Source of the DNA: Phycomyces blakesleeanus NRRL 1555(-)
Lineage: Eukaryota; Mucoromycota; Mucoromycetes; Mucorales; Phycomycetaceae
Length of the DNA: 64,000 nucleotides
Assembly (NCBI RefSeq): GCF_001638985.1
Contig: NW_017265155.1
Location: 434,001-498,000, forward strand
Reading direction: 5' to 3'
Of this stretch, positions 48,095 through 60,409 are shown piece by piece. The position numbers were made by a program, and so were the translations under genes. Position 1 is the first letter of the stretch. Each line of letters starts with the position of its first letter. The notes beneath the pieces are model-generated. The model had not been told where the DNA came from and did not search any database. It was given only the letters and a program-made list of their open reading frames with translations.

Positions 48095-51088
48095 TAGGAA
48101 TTGTAAATGAAGTTATTGTAAGGAAGAAGGACAAAGTGGACGAATAAACAGTCACAATAAGAATCTGCTCTAAAAAAGGAAATGCTAAAAGTAACAATTC
48201 GATTATAAAAAAAAAATTATTTGTTTGAATTTTTAAATTTTTATAAATTTTGTGTGTCAGTTAGTGTATTTGTATGTGAACTGATAATATATAGTGTGAT
48301 TTTCTCATCCACTTTCATACACACACAATGTAAATATATATATATACATGTAGAAAATTTTGTTTGTAAGTATGCAATAGTAAAAAATCATAGTAAGTTT
48401 CTTTCTTCTTTACATAAGCATATTTGTATTATATATATAAAGAAACAGGTAGCAATTGATTTATAGGTTTTGTAATCCATATAAGGTCTTAATCGGTATT
48501 TAAAACTTAAATAAACGCTTGTTTAATTTAGTTCGCTATTTAAAGTAAATTGCGATATCAAATAAAGCTCAGATTCTTAAAATAGAAAATGCGTTATTAT
48601 TTCTTATAAGATAACTTTTATTATACTACTTATTGGCCACCTTTCATTGGATTCAAGTAGTTTTCTACTAAAAATTTTCTAACATATATGCCTCGCATTA
48701 ATTTATACATACTGTTTAGCTATATTTATATAAAACGAGGCGAGCAGTAAAGAAAAATCTTTAAGTGCAAATTGCTAAGATGTGTCGGCGATATAAATGT
48801 TTTATTCGGAATATTAAATATAGTTCACAAAAGAGTTATTTCCGAAACGCGTGGATATTTGACAGTCCGCTAATCTTGCTGTGTAAAAGAAAGAAAAGAA
48901 GGAAAAAAGAAAATGAAGTTAATTATATATATCTGTCACTAATTTTCAGGTACTGCTTGATATTTGAACCTTCAGGACAATCATTAACCTTGTATTTTCG
49001 AGGCAAATGCCTCTTTCTTTTTCGCGCTCTCTTTTTGTCTCTTTCTCTTTTGATATTCTTTCTTTCTTTTTTTTTCTTCTTTCTTTTGCAAATATATTAA
49101 GGTAAATATTGTCTGGTAAGCCAAATAAGGTTTTAATCTTGGACAGTAAGAGATGGGGAAGGAGGGGGAGGGGTGGGGTTTGAAGTTTAAAAAACTATAT
49201 ATCTCTCTCTCTTTTTCTTTTCTTAATAGTATTTTCTACTAATAAATCATTGGTAAAAAAAAAGCAAGATTTTATTTTTAACACAATATATATATATATC
49301 TAATGCTCACATATAAAATAAAGAGAAAATATATATAATTAAATTCCAAAAATAATTTATTATCATAATATATATATATATATAGTCTATTTATTTATCT
49401 ACTTATAATAATAGTTATGTATAAATGTATGTATATATTTCATAATTATTATTACTATTATATATTATTATTATTTTGACTTTCTCTGTGTATCCAAGGC
49501 TTCACCATTAACTACGAATCATTTTTGTTTTTTATAAACAGAAAAAATATTTTTGGTCTTTGGCATCAAATGGTAGCACAGTTGGCTGTGGATGGGAAAA
49601 TGACTCGGGTACGAATGACTTGGTAAATAAATAAATCTATATAAAAAAAATTGGCTTGATTTTTTTTGTACTCCTCGTTTCTCTGTCATTATTTTTATAT
49701 ACATATATCTATTTAATATATATATATATATATGAATGATTATAATAGAATAGCTTGGATAATGGCCTATAGATACAATTTATAAATCTAAATGTTTTTA
49801 TATTATCTTTATTCTTATGAGTAGCACATCCTATTAAATCCAATTGGTTTATACATTTTTTTATATAAAACAATAATAGTCATAATCTCGGTCCGTTTAA
49901 TAATCACGCGGGTTAGGTTATGTAGAGCAAAAAAACGATGTGGGACAAATAGAATTTTGTGCTTGCCTTTGCTACACCTCGGGCCGGCCATTTACATTAG
50001 CTCTTTCTCTAGAGTCAGCTTTTTAATTTTGTCTATAGCGTGTCTATAGTGTGTATGTGTGTGTGTGCAGTGTGTGATTTTGATTGTGGGTTAAAGACAA
50101 ACATAGAAACAGAGAAACAGAGTAAAAGATCAAAAGAAGGGTAAAGGAGGATAGATATATATATTTCTTCTGTATTTTTGCATAATTACAAACATGATAA
50201 TGTATATATTCTCATAGTTCTGTAGAACCATGAATATAAGTCTTTAATGAAATATACATATAGACCTTTAAATTTTTAATTTTTTTATTTTTTATTTTTA
50301 TTTTTACTTTTACTTTACAACTTAAATCTCTATTCAGAATATGGTTTTGTAAAGAAACACTTCACTTGCTTTTCAGCACGTGGAAGAGCCACGTTGCGTA
50401 AAGAATAACAATGACAATTGATGTCTTCCAGATGTTGGATATTGAGAGCAAGACTATGAACTCCATCTTAGCCTAGTCATTTAATGCCTTCGTGTCTCTT
50501 AAGTACACGATTAGCAAGGCTTAGGGGGGAGATCACTCTAGAATAGAACTAAAGTCTATTTCTGAGCCAGGCCACTGTAGGACAAGAGACTTTTTCCGTA
50601 TCCCAAGAAACACATGATGCTCATATCTTTATATTTTAGTTTGGTGATTTGCAAAGCATCTTACTTTAATCTCTTTTTCTCTTTCTCTATCTTTTTTCTC
50701 TTTCTCTTTCACTTTCTCTTTCACTTTCTCTTTCCTCTTTTTATTTCTCCAATTATCTTTTTATTTTTATTTTTATTATTAATTTTTCTTTTCTTTTTTT
50801 TTTTTTAATTTTTTAATTTTTTAATTTTTTAATTTTTTAATTTTTTAATTTTTTTTTATACCGACTTTTGTGTGTATTATATATTTGTGTTTCAAAACCC
50901 CAAAAATTACTTGTTCTAAAATATTATCTATTTATCTTCAAGTAGATACATAGATACTTATTTTACTTACTTAAATACATTCATACATTGAATTAAATTA
51001 TAATTATAATTATTGTATTTATTTATATATATATACATTTAAGTATTTAAATATACATATACACTTTTAATTATATACGCATGTATCT
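48095..51088. other. Gene-free region with a GC-elevated island
   Basis: No coding gene is supported. The stretch is AT-rich with TA runs (49287-49304, 49370-49384, 49716-49734) and pyrimidine tracts near 50670-50800. Between about 49880 and 50620 the base composition is more balanced, with a GGGCCGGCC run (49980-49988), a hairpin ACGTGG-AAGAG-CCACGT (50378-50394) and no long open frame. This could be a decayed element or a non-coding RNA. Confidence 0.5.
50802..50858. repeat. AATTTTTT tandem repeat
   Basis: Units of TTTTTTAA run head to tail, in a tract preceded by a long pyrimidine-rich region. It lies about 230 bp upstream of the next start codon. Confidence 0.75.
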
Positions 51089-52958
51089 ATGCTAATCAAA
51101 TCACAAGCGCCTTTATCAAATCGTCGTTCGCGCTACAGTACCACCAAACGTCCCCTAGAAAGAACAATGGTTAATAAAGAAGGAAAGAAGTTTCGCTGGT
51201 CTGCATGTTTTGCATTTATTAGCAAGGCAAAACCATTAAAGCGCAAGTCTTCTAAACCCCCCCAAACCAAACCGCTAGTCTGTCACACACCATTGGCCCA
51301 TGCGCTTGTTGTGCCATTAAACCAATCCTCACATTCAATGCAATCGGTCACTATAATTGGGACAAAAGGTACACACACAAGAAAATCAGGCCACTTAAAA
51401 AAAAAGATTTTTTGTATACATTTACATTTACAAAACCCTTTTATTTATTTTTAATTTACTTATTTATATACTTGAAATCATTTTTTTTGTCGATAATCTT
51501 ACTCAACTATTACTATCTCTAGTAACCACATTACTGACACCGCAGCGTTTCTCCTTACCTACACCAACACACACACCTATTTCTGCTCTATCACCACCAC
51601 CACGCCACAATCATTTAAAACGCCGTGATCGTACGGCCGCGGCGGCTACCCCTTTGGAATCCCAACCATCGTCCCAACCAAAGCCAATACCTCTGAATGG
51701 TCTTCGGCTGTCTCTTAATGCGGAACTCGATCACGAAGATGCCAAATCAGACTGTCATCGTCATTCAGCCCCAATCTCAACCAAAAGCGATTGTAGTAAC
51801 ACGCCAAAGACTCTCAGTAGAATATCAAGTACGCCATCCCAATTCTCGGACAAGCCTTTTTCAAGTAACACACTAGGTCTCAAATCAAATTCTCGGCGGA
51901 AAGAACAGCAACAGCAGCAACAACCACCACTACCAATACCATCACCGATACCATCACCGATACCATCCCCATCACTATCACTATCACTATCATCATCACC
52001 ACAGCCACCACAACCACCACCATCATCATTATCACTGCCTGAAATTCCACTCGACACACCAACCAATCCATTGCCACTCAAAGAACGCCGTCGCAGACGT
52101 AGCCCGCTAATGATTCCTGACGATGAACGCCTCACACTCAAAAGCCTCGAATCGAACCTCACGGTCAAACAACCCAAACCAAAACACATCGAATACGAAA
52201 AAAAGAAGCAGGAAAACGATCTGGCCTGGCGCCAACAGATCCTTCACCAGTCTCTCAAGTATTGTTTTGAAAAGATCCACCGAAAGCAACCCAGTCTGTC
52301 AGCAAAGCCAACCAAACAGTCGACCAATACATCGGCTACGATACAAAACTCCCGGATTTCTTCTTCTGTTGGTACTGCTGTTGGTACTGCTACGTCTAAT
52401 GTAGATAATATCCATATTTACGAGTCTCAGATACGCGTTCCTCTTTCGGCATCATCTTCTAGCTGTTATACTCAGGGCGGAGGAAGTGACATCGGTCGGG
52501 ACAAGGCCCAATATGAAGCAGTCGTGGCCCAGACAATGCACCGCCGACCAAAGGGTCACGATGGTCGCCGCAGGACCCGGTCTGACTCAACACCGGTTGT
52601 GAACATGAATGGAAATGTGGTAGAGGATCCCTTGGTAGTCGTGGTTGCGACATCGACGGAAAACAAGGAAATTAACCAAACAAAGACTAGTAGCCTTCAA
52701 ATCATTCGTGAACACCATCATAATCATAATCATAACCATAATCAGCATCATCATCACCGTCCGTCTCGTTCCATATCCCCACAAACAACAACTACGTCAA
52801 TGTCAATGACTGGAACAGCAACAATTCCTCAAAGTGCCCGGACCCCTTCTCTAATCTACGATCCCTCCTCGCCTAGCTCTATTGAGTCTACGGTTGACAA
52901 TGATTACTTGGATGGAAAACAAGATACCCTTTTGCCTTTTGCAGAGAATACCTCTTAA
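51089..52958 (+). CDS. Unknown low-complexity basic protein
   Basis: Two exons (51089-51368 and 51523-52958) give 571 residues. No known domain was recognised. The N-terminus is basic (NRRSRYSTTKRPLERTMVNK, then SKAKPLKRKSSK). The middle has Gln, Pro-Ile-Pro-Ser and Ser/Pro repeats. A conserved-looking segment follows at about residues 240-300: RRRRRSPLMIPDDERLTLKS, a charged KHIEYEKKKQENDLAWRQQI and SLKYCFEKIHRKQPS. A His/Asn run and a Ser-rich end finish the protein. No membrane segment was found. The Lys/Arg clusters suggest a nuclear or cytoskeletal scaffold, but that is inference. GC content and clean splicing support a real gene. Confidence 0.7.
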
Positions 52959-55097
52959 AAATATATACATAAATATATCTTCTTCTTCTTCCTCTTCTTC
53001 TTTTAAGCCTGGTGCTACTTTCTTTCTATTTGCTTATATAATTTTTTGTATGTATTTTCGTTTTAATAATAGTAATAATAAAGAATATCAATTTTGATAA
53101 GCACACACAAACCTGGTGTGTATAAATATAGTACAATATAAATATTGGGTTTTCTTTCTTTCTTTTTTATTGAGAGAACAGTGTTCTCATTGCATATGCA
53201 ATTGACTGTCATTTAAATTAAACAAAAAAGGAAAGGGAGAACAAAGACAAAAAAAGAAAAAAAAAAAAAAATGAAGAGGGGGTACAAAGTCTAACTTAGC
53301 AACCGGTGAATTTGTGCGCTTTCTAAATAGCAGTTATAACATTTACCTAAACCCCAATACAAATTACAAGAAGAAAAGGTAAGAAAATAACTAAAAAGAA
53401 AACAAGCCGTATTATCAATATGTGCACTAAATGGAGTGTATCGTAATTAACACAAACATATATGAAAAGTACGAAAAGAAAAGAAAACGTAAAACGTAAA
53501 ACGTAAAAGATAAAACAAATCTGAGGTGGATTAAGGGAGAAAAGCGCAAGTACATAGTCAAAGACGGATTTTCTTTATAGTGAAAATCCCATTTTCCAAA
53601 TAAAGCAAACAAAAAGATATATAAATGTTATATCACAGAAAACGTGAATAGCAAATATATGACCACGGAAATAATTATACAATTTATTCATTTTATTATG
53701 GAGGTACCGAAAAGAAGGGGCGAAAGTTCGATTATCAGTCAGATGAAATATCACGAATTGGCTGGTAATTTTGGAACGAATACAAAATGAAAGAAAAGAA
53801 ATAGATTGAAATTACTTGATATATATATGTATATATAATAAAGGAGCTATACAAGACAAGAACACTGGTTCTCAAGTGCACATCATTTGATTTTAGTACA
53901 GTGAAAGCAAAACAGCAACTTTAAGCAACAGTAGATAAGAACAAGAGCAATAAACCTGCTTGTACGATAAAGACTTAATTGCAACTTGCAGCACTCATGT
54001 CCAGTACCTTTCTCGTTCTCTTCTTGTTCTTTTTTTATTTTAATTATTATTGTTCTTCGTTCACGTTTTGACATACCTGTCACGTAACTTGTCAATTAAC
54101 TCTTTGCAACAGTATTATGAGAGTAACTGTACAAAGTGTGCACAGCTTGCTGACTATGACTATGACTATGACAATATCCGCACAATTATTGTCAAGATTT
54201 GGTCTCATAATGTGGAAGGTTGTGGTTTGGAGAAATAAACTCAGGCAATAGTTCCAAGAGATAAGGAGAGAGGGGTGGGGTTCTTTCTTCTTCTTCTTTT
54301 ACTTCTTTTCTCATATTTCTACTATATTCCCTTCAGCAGCAATAATCAAACCCGATATATCCTACCACTGATTTTCTTCTTTTAAATATATATATATCTG
54401 GAAAAATTTGTGATGTCTGTGTCAATTACTGTTCTCGTCAATAATGATCATTGTCCCCCCATCAAGCAGTCAGGCAGACAGTCAGATCTTCCCAGCTCCA
54501 AAACGGGGGTGGGGGTGGAGAGAGAGAAAGAAAGATGGAAGAACATGTGACAGCAAAGAAAGTGTCAGCCGCTAACCTTCACGACCGTCATGGAAATCCT
54601 GACCTTGTTTGGAGAACAGGACTCCATTAAAGTACTGTACAACAAAGGTTTAGACCGACACCTCCGAGATTTTATATAGAAAAGAAAATATTACAACCTT
54701 TTGGTTTGCCTTAAAAAAAAGCCGACCAGGAAGTAAAAGAAAGAAGAAAGAAATTGATAGTTTTGTTAGGGTATAAGTCCATCATTTTCTTTAATTGCAA
54801 TTAACAAAAGAAATATATGTTTCTTGAAAATATTACGAGGAAATTATATGGCCTGTGTAATTTGTTTCTTGTTCATTTGTTTTACAGTTTGTACACAATT
54901 GTACACTTAATTGATAGCGTTGTGGAATGTCAATGTTCATTGGCTTCCAACACCATGAACACAACGTATATTATCAAAGACGTACATATTTTTTGATAGT
55001 TCCGTTATTAAAGAAGAAGAAAACAAGTTCAATGCGCAAATAAAATAATGAAAATATTAATAATTTTGAAATATATATCTATATGTATATATAGATT
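52959..55097. other. Intergenic
   Basis: This is the 3' region of the unknown gene and of SCO1, which converge here. It holds A-rich tracts (53220-53275), AAAACGT repeats (53480-53512), TTC repeats (54284-54297) and mixed AT-rich DNA. No gene was seen. A somewhat less AT-rich stretch at 54410-54670 has no supportable frame. Confidence 0.55.
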
Positions 55098-56304
55098 CTA
55101 AAGAGGCGTATCATTCACTTGACCTCCTTGTTCTACATAGTCCTGATAGTGCTTCTTAAAACTGGTCAATACACTCTCCGGAGTGGCATTCTGAGAATAG
55201 CAATCCAAGAAGACACCCTCTGGACTCATAAGATAAAAGAAGATCGAATGATCAACCAGGTAATCATCATCCTCTGATAGAGCAGGAGGAGACGATACAT
55301 AGACACGGAATAGTTTGGCAACCTTTTTGATCTCTTCTTGGCTGCCAGTTAAGCCAATTAGGTCTGGGTGGAAATCCTTTACGTACTCCTTGACAATGGG
55401 TGCGGTATCACGACGAGGATCACAAGTGATGAAAATAGGTACGAGTGCATGTTCTCCCAATTCTTTATCTTTCTCTGTTATTATTATTATTAGTATTATT
55501 ATTGGTATACATGCATATAATTATATTTGCTTACTTGTTGCTTCTACTACTTCTGACATTTTATCCAATTCTTCAGGACAAATATCAGGACAATGGGTAA
55601 ATCCAAAATAAATCAAATGGAAACGACCACGAAGACTTTCTGAATCGAATTCTTCGTTGTTTGCTGCATTTGTCAGCTTAAAGGGTCCGCCGAGCTTTGG
55701 TTTTCCATACGACTTTGACTTTTCCTGTATCTTCTTTTCTTCACCTATATACACATATATACATTTAAGAAGTTAGAATTGACCCTTATTATACAGAATA
55801 ATTAAAGGCACATACGTACATACATATAGAAAATATTTCTTTTTAATACTTACGCAGCTGAATTGATTTCTTCTTTTCACGATCAAAATAGATCAATGTG
55901 GCAATACCGGTACCAATAAACACCGTAGCTGCCTTCCAGGTAAAAGGCTATATGGATAGATAGATAGATAGATAGGCATGTATATTAATACAAGTACAAT
56001 TACAAATATACACACACACATATATATATATATATACATATACATATGTGTATTCGTTTATTATTTTTCTTTCTTTTTTGACGTACGCCAATAGCAGACT
56101 TTGTGCGCATCTTTTCTTCAGTGGTGGCATAAAAGCGTCTTGGAGCAAATGTTGCAGGTAGGCGATTCTGACTGGCCTTTTGGAATGATCTCGACAATGA
56201 ACCAAGATTCTACTTTTTGTTGGGTTAATATGAATGGACTCTGAATTCCGATTTTGTTGTGGATTACTTGCTCCAAGATTAACGCGAACAAAACGAGAGG
56301 TCAT
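55098..56304 (-). CDS. SCO1: SCO1, copper chaperone for cytochrome c oxidase
   Basis: Five exons (56304-56284, 56209-56087, 55947-55854, 55744-55535, 55474-55098) give 274 residues. The first exon is only 21 nt and its GTTAAT donor joins to AATCTTGG. This makes an Arg-rich, acid-free mitochondrial presequence ([20 protein letters not shown], then RRFYATTEE). One transmembrane helix follows ([14 protein letters not shown]). The thioredoxin-like domain carries the copper-binding CPDIC (C131, C135) after the FGFTH motif and His225 in [12 protein letters not shown] proteins pass copper to the CuA site of Cox2 in the inner membrane and intermembrane space. An unspliced reading of exon 1 gives nonsense, so intron 1 is needed. 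It could equally be named SCO2, because fungal copies are not separated by sequence alone. Confidence 0.94.
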
Positions 56305-56671
56305 TCTGATGTCTTTAGTATCAAGTAAAGGAAATCAAATGTAGAAATGTAAATAATACAAAAAAATATGAGGTTTACTGTCGGAGGCAAATACACGCTT
56401 TGCACACTCACAAATAGTATTTGACCCTTGAACATGGCAGTCATGTAATGTCAATAATAATAATAATAATATTAATTTTATTAATAATATCTATCTATCT
56501 ATTTATCTATTTATTTATCTATGCAAATATCTTTATACATATACAAGTCTTTATGAAATATAGTAATAAAACAATCAATAAATCAATATTGACCGTGAAT
56601 ACAAGAAGTCAATATTCGCACTTTTCTCTCTTTCTCTCTCTACATGTGTACAGTGTGTACAATATGTACAG

Positions 56672-56717
<46 letters not shown>

Positions 56718-57051
56718 GTGTGGCTATTGGACTACAGATTGTACTCAATCTCATTTGGATTTCTTTGGAGTCTTTAGGAAGTAGGTTTAACAATAAGAAT
56801 AGAAATACAAATAAATAAATAAATAAATAAATATATAAATAAATAAAATGATGTTTTGCGTATATGACTATATTTGTGTTCAATTGTAACAGGTTACAAG
56901 AGCCATTTAATGGCCTGATTTGACCCATATCTCACTCACTAACGTATTCACTTATTCATTCATTCTCCCCCAAATAAAAATATATACAGGATTTTACTCT
57001 TAATTGGTACGATTTGATTTTTTTTTGGTACTAAATATTTTAGGAACTAAC
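56305..57051. other. Intergenic with GT microsatellite
   Basis: This is the upstream region of SCO1 (leftward gene). It contains TAATAA repeats (56453-56470), CTAT/TTAT runs (56491-56520), a long GT run (56674-56714) and an AAATA array (56810-56845). No gene was seen. Confidence 0.6.
56674..56714. repeat. (GT)n microsatellite
   Basis: About 20 uninterrupted GT dinucleotides, the longest pure dinucleotide run noticed in the window. Confidence 0.9.
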
Positions 57052-57309
57052 ATGGATTACATTAGCTATATACCTCCAAGCGACTACTATATTATTGACA
57101 ATGAGTCCGAAGAACAAATTGAAGATGTAGCCTATCAACACGGCGACATCAAAAAGATAATTAACTTTGACACAATTACTGAAAATTTGAAAACTATATC
57201 AATTGATGACGACAAGAGAAAGTACAAGAAGTACATCCCCGAGAAAGTCCGTCAGTTTATACAGATAATGCAAGACAAAGACACTGATATATCTAAAGCG
57301 TTAGGATAA
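57052..57309 (+). pseudogene. Transposase N-terminal-like fragment
   Basis: An 85-residue frame starts MDYISYIPPSDYYI, is acidic, and ends in a helical basic segment EKVRQFIQIMQDKDTDISKA before a stop. The last part resembles the first helices of the HTH domain of Tc1-like transposases found in Mucoromycota genomes, where it would continue with the recognition helix. Here it stops. It is either a small unknown gene or, more likely, the truncated start of an element. An intron-like TTTTAG lies just before the ATG. Confidence 0.35.
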
Positions 57310-57473
57310 ATCTTTGTTCATACCCGTTTTTTTCATTTCGTAATTGGGATTTCGTTCAATACTTGTTGTGCTTGGTAGTTGGCTGAAGGTTCGACATTTG
57401 TTGGTAAATTGATTGATTCTGGCATAGTTGGGCTGGGGGAGGGGGGACCTTGTAGCAAATATTTTGAGATACA

Positions 57474-58088
57474 TTAGGCTGGGTAGTGCGCGCCATCCAA
57501 GGAATATTGCTTGATCATTTTTATGTCTGGATCATCTTGCTCCAGAGCATCAATAATTCTTTTAAATCGGTTGCCTGTGTTGTTGCAAACATCCAGTAAT
57601 ACATGCACCGTTTTTTTTATTTCATCTGTACTGATTTGACTATCCAAAGCTTACTTGGAGACTGCCTTTAACACCTTAATAATCGGGGCACCTTTCTTCT
57701 CTGATCCAAGTAGTGGCTGTTCTTGCTTGCTGAGTACATATTCAATGGCAACTAGAGGTGACAAAGGTGTATCCAGTAAGGATTCTCTGATCGTTTTTGG
57801 ACCCAGAAAATATGCTGCTTGTACCCAATGTTTCGACAGAAAAATCTTCATATAACTTGTGGCATCTACGTCCACCATACCTTCATGATCTGCTCCAGAG
57901 ATAGCCTCTGTAGGATACCTCCCCATAACATACGACATTTCCACAACCGCATTCTCGCCTTCTTTTGCCATCACACGTTCTCTCTGGTAGAAAATCCTTT
58001 GGAAAAGGGTCCCAACCGCTGAGTTTGTCTTCAACCGCACCTCATCTTTCCTCCCCGATGTATTCGTAGCTAAGGAAGTGGCTGCCAT
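57474..58088 (-). pseudogene. Open frame interrupted by one in-frame stop
   Basis: On the minus strand a frame starts at the ATG at 58088 and reads 145 codons to a TAA at 57651. The same frame then continues for 58 more sensible codons (ALDSQISTDEIKKTVHVLL, then DGAHYPA) to a second stop at 57474. The segment before the first stop includes MSYVMGRYPTEAISGADHEG and WVQAAYFLGPKTIRESLL. Codon usage is similar on both sides. The simplest reading is one gene of about 204 residues broken by a nonsense change. I recognise no family. Its place beside the transposase-like fragment suggests mobile origin. Confidence 0.45.
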
Positions 58089-60409
58089 ACATAGATCTTA
58101 TGACCTCAACACCACCTAACTAGCGTTCATATATTTTTCTTTGCCTTTCCGTAATTTTATCTTCTTACAAATTCCACTTTCAAGGATCGTGCACTGTGTG
58201 TGTCGGCAGTATTCATAAATACAAAAAAAAACCAATCGTACCAATTAAGAGTAAAATCCTGTATAAAAATTGCGTAAATAAATATCCTGTGTAATCGAAA
58301 GCAAATAACAATAACAAAAATATTATTATCTTTTGTTACTAGTTTGATTTTGATATTGTTCATATAAAAGTCATTGGATTCCATTATTGTTATTCTTATT
58401 CTTACTTTGTTGGAATCACAAAAAAGAAAATAAATGTTGTACAATAAATGCCAAACAAAAAAAACCTAAAAATCAGAGTATCTTCTTATTCGCACAGACA
58501 CAAAGAGAGCACAAAGGACATAAATGAACCATCAAATAAGAAAAATGTTTAACGAGAAGTCTAATGATTTTTCAAGTTCATTTGATATATAAATTTATAT
58601 AGCTATAGAGCCAAGCGATCTAAATAAAATATAACATATGGACATTTATACTCATTTGACTTGTAATCATGTAAGTATTGAAAGAATCAAAGAGCTGGTA
58701 CTTTATTTTATCTTAAAAAAAAATTGTTATGAATTATCTCAATCATTAAATGTCAACAAGGTTTATTTAACAAACTGAAAAGTTTGCTGACCAAACACAA
58801 GACACAAGACACAAGACACAAGACACAGTCATATTGTCTTTTAATGTAGTCAACTCTTTTCTATTATTTTTAACGTTATTATTTTAGTGTGGATATTAAA
58901 GATAGTATATCAAGTCTAAAGAACCTGTGCTGGGCAGCTTTACACATAAACGACCATATAAATGACCATATAAATATCCACATACATATACATAATTATA
59001 CATGTATTTGTACCTGTACATCAAATATCCAGTGAACAAAAGAGCAAGTAGTGCTGTGTAGATTGTGTAATAATAATAATAATAATAAAAGGGCAAAAAC
59101 AGAATTATTAGCAAGATAAGATCCCTCTGTACAATCAACCAATTCGTTTTTGATTTTAAGATTTTAACTCTAGTGAAATCTTGTTTCATTTAGCCTGTCT
59201 CTTTGTGAGTACAGATTTATGGTTTCCCCCTCTTTCTATATATATAAAAAATAAGCACCCTGTTCCCACACATCAGAAATAAAGTATATACATATATGTG
59301 TGTATCTATTGTGAAAAAAAAAGTCGGCTGATAGATACAGAGTAGAATTAAGAAGCAAGCTGAGGTATGAAATCCCAAAGTATATTAACTTACTCTCTTT
59401 ACCTAACATACACACACAAATTTACACGCATGAATAGTAATACAACGTAAATTTGTAAACCCTTTCTAGGTATACGTGGCGTACTATAAAGCTTGATTAG
59501 AGTTTCTTTATATCCAATACTTGTATGGTCTGCTTTGAGGTTACCTATGTTTGCACGTACATGTACAAGTCTATCATTATTAAGATAGTCAAGAACAAGC
59601 CTGATTATTGATATTGATAATAAAGCTGCCCACAAAAGAGCCCTGACTCAAGTAGCGCTTTGGTACCAATGTCTCTATTGATTGTGCGTACCAAATAAGT
59701 AAAATCAAGAAATAATACTTTAGGTCCAAGATTGATTAATGAGTTGTATTGTATTGTATTGTATTTGGTTTGGTCCGGTTTGCTCTTTATAACAAGTTTT
59801 AAATGTGTATATATGTATGTTATACATTTTCTTTGTTGTTGTTGTTGTATACTTTGTAATATTGTTGCTTTACTTAATGCGTTGTCAAAAGAGTATCATT
59901 ATTTTGCTTCCAGTAAATAAAGTCTAATTAATGTACGATTATCATTATCATTACTGTATTATTAAAATATAATGAGTGATGTCTAATTAATAAAAGAAAT
60001 TACAAAAAGAATCTCTCATTTGGATTTGTGCTAAATAGAGCACCACTTTATTCTGTTACTTGTAGAAACAAGAGGCACTGAGTCTTAGTCCATGCAAAAC
60101 AAAATACACTTTAAAGAAAAACAATGATCCAAACCCAAGTCAAAAATCTAAACTGCCTCCACAAAAAAAAAGGTAAACCAAATTGAAAAAAAAAAAATAC
60201 GTTTTTGATAAAGAAACATATTCGATGGATAGTAAGATAATCTTAAGAAATGCAAGGATTGTTATCTTCCCTTTTTTTTCAGTTGAATATTCATACATGT
60301 ATATAAGCCATTAATTTCTTGTAAGAAATAAATAAATAAATAGATAACATTACCTTTAATCTTCAATCTTTTTACTTGTTTTTTTTTTTGCAATTAGAAC
60401 AATAATAAT
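58089..60409. other. Intergenic
   Basis: This is AT-rich DNA with ACACAAG repeats (58799-58826), TAATAA repeats (59068-59090), TGTAT repeats (59742-59766) and GTT repeats (59834-59848). A patch at 59440-59690 reads as a minus-strand frame of about 70 codons that may be a decayed coding fragment. No gene is supported. Confidence 0.5.

Noticed and set aside
49555..49625. tRNA-like string (TGGCATCAAATGGTAGCACAG, then GGGTACGAATG)
   Set aside because: Parts resemble D- and T-arms, but no matching acceptor stem or anticodon arm can be folded, and the T-loop is imperfect.
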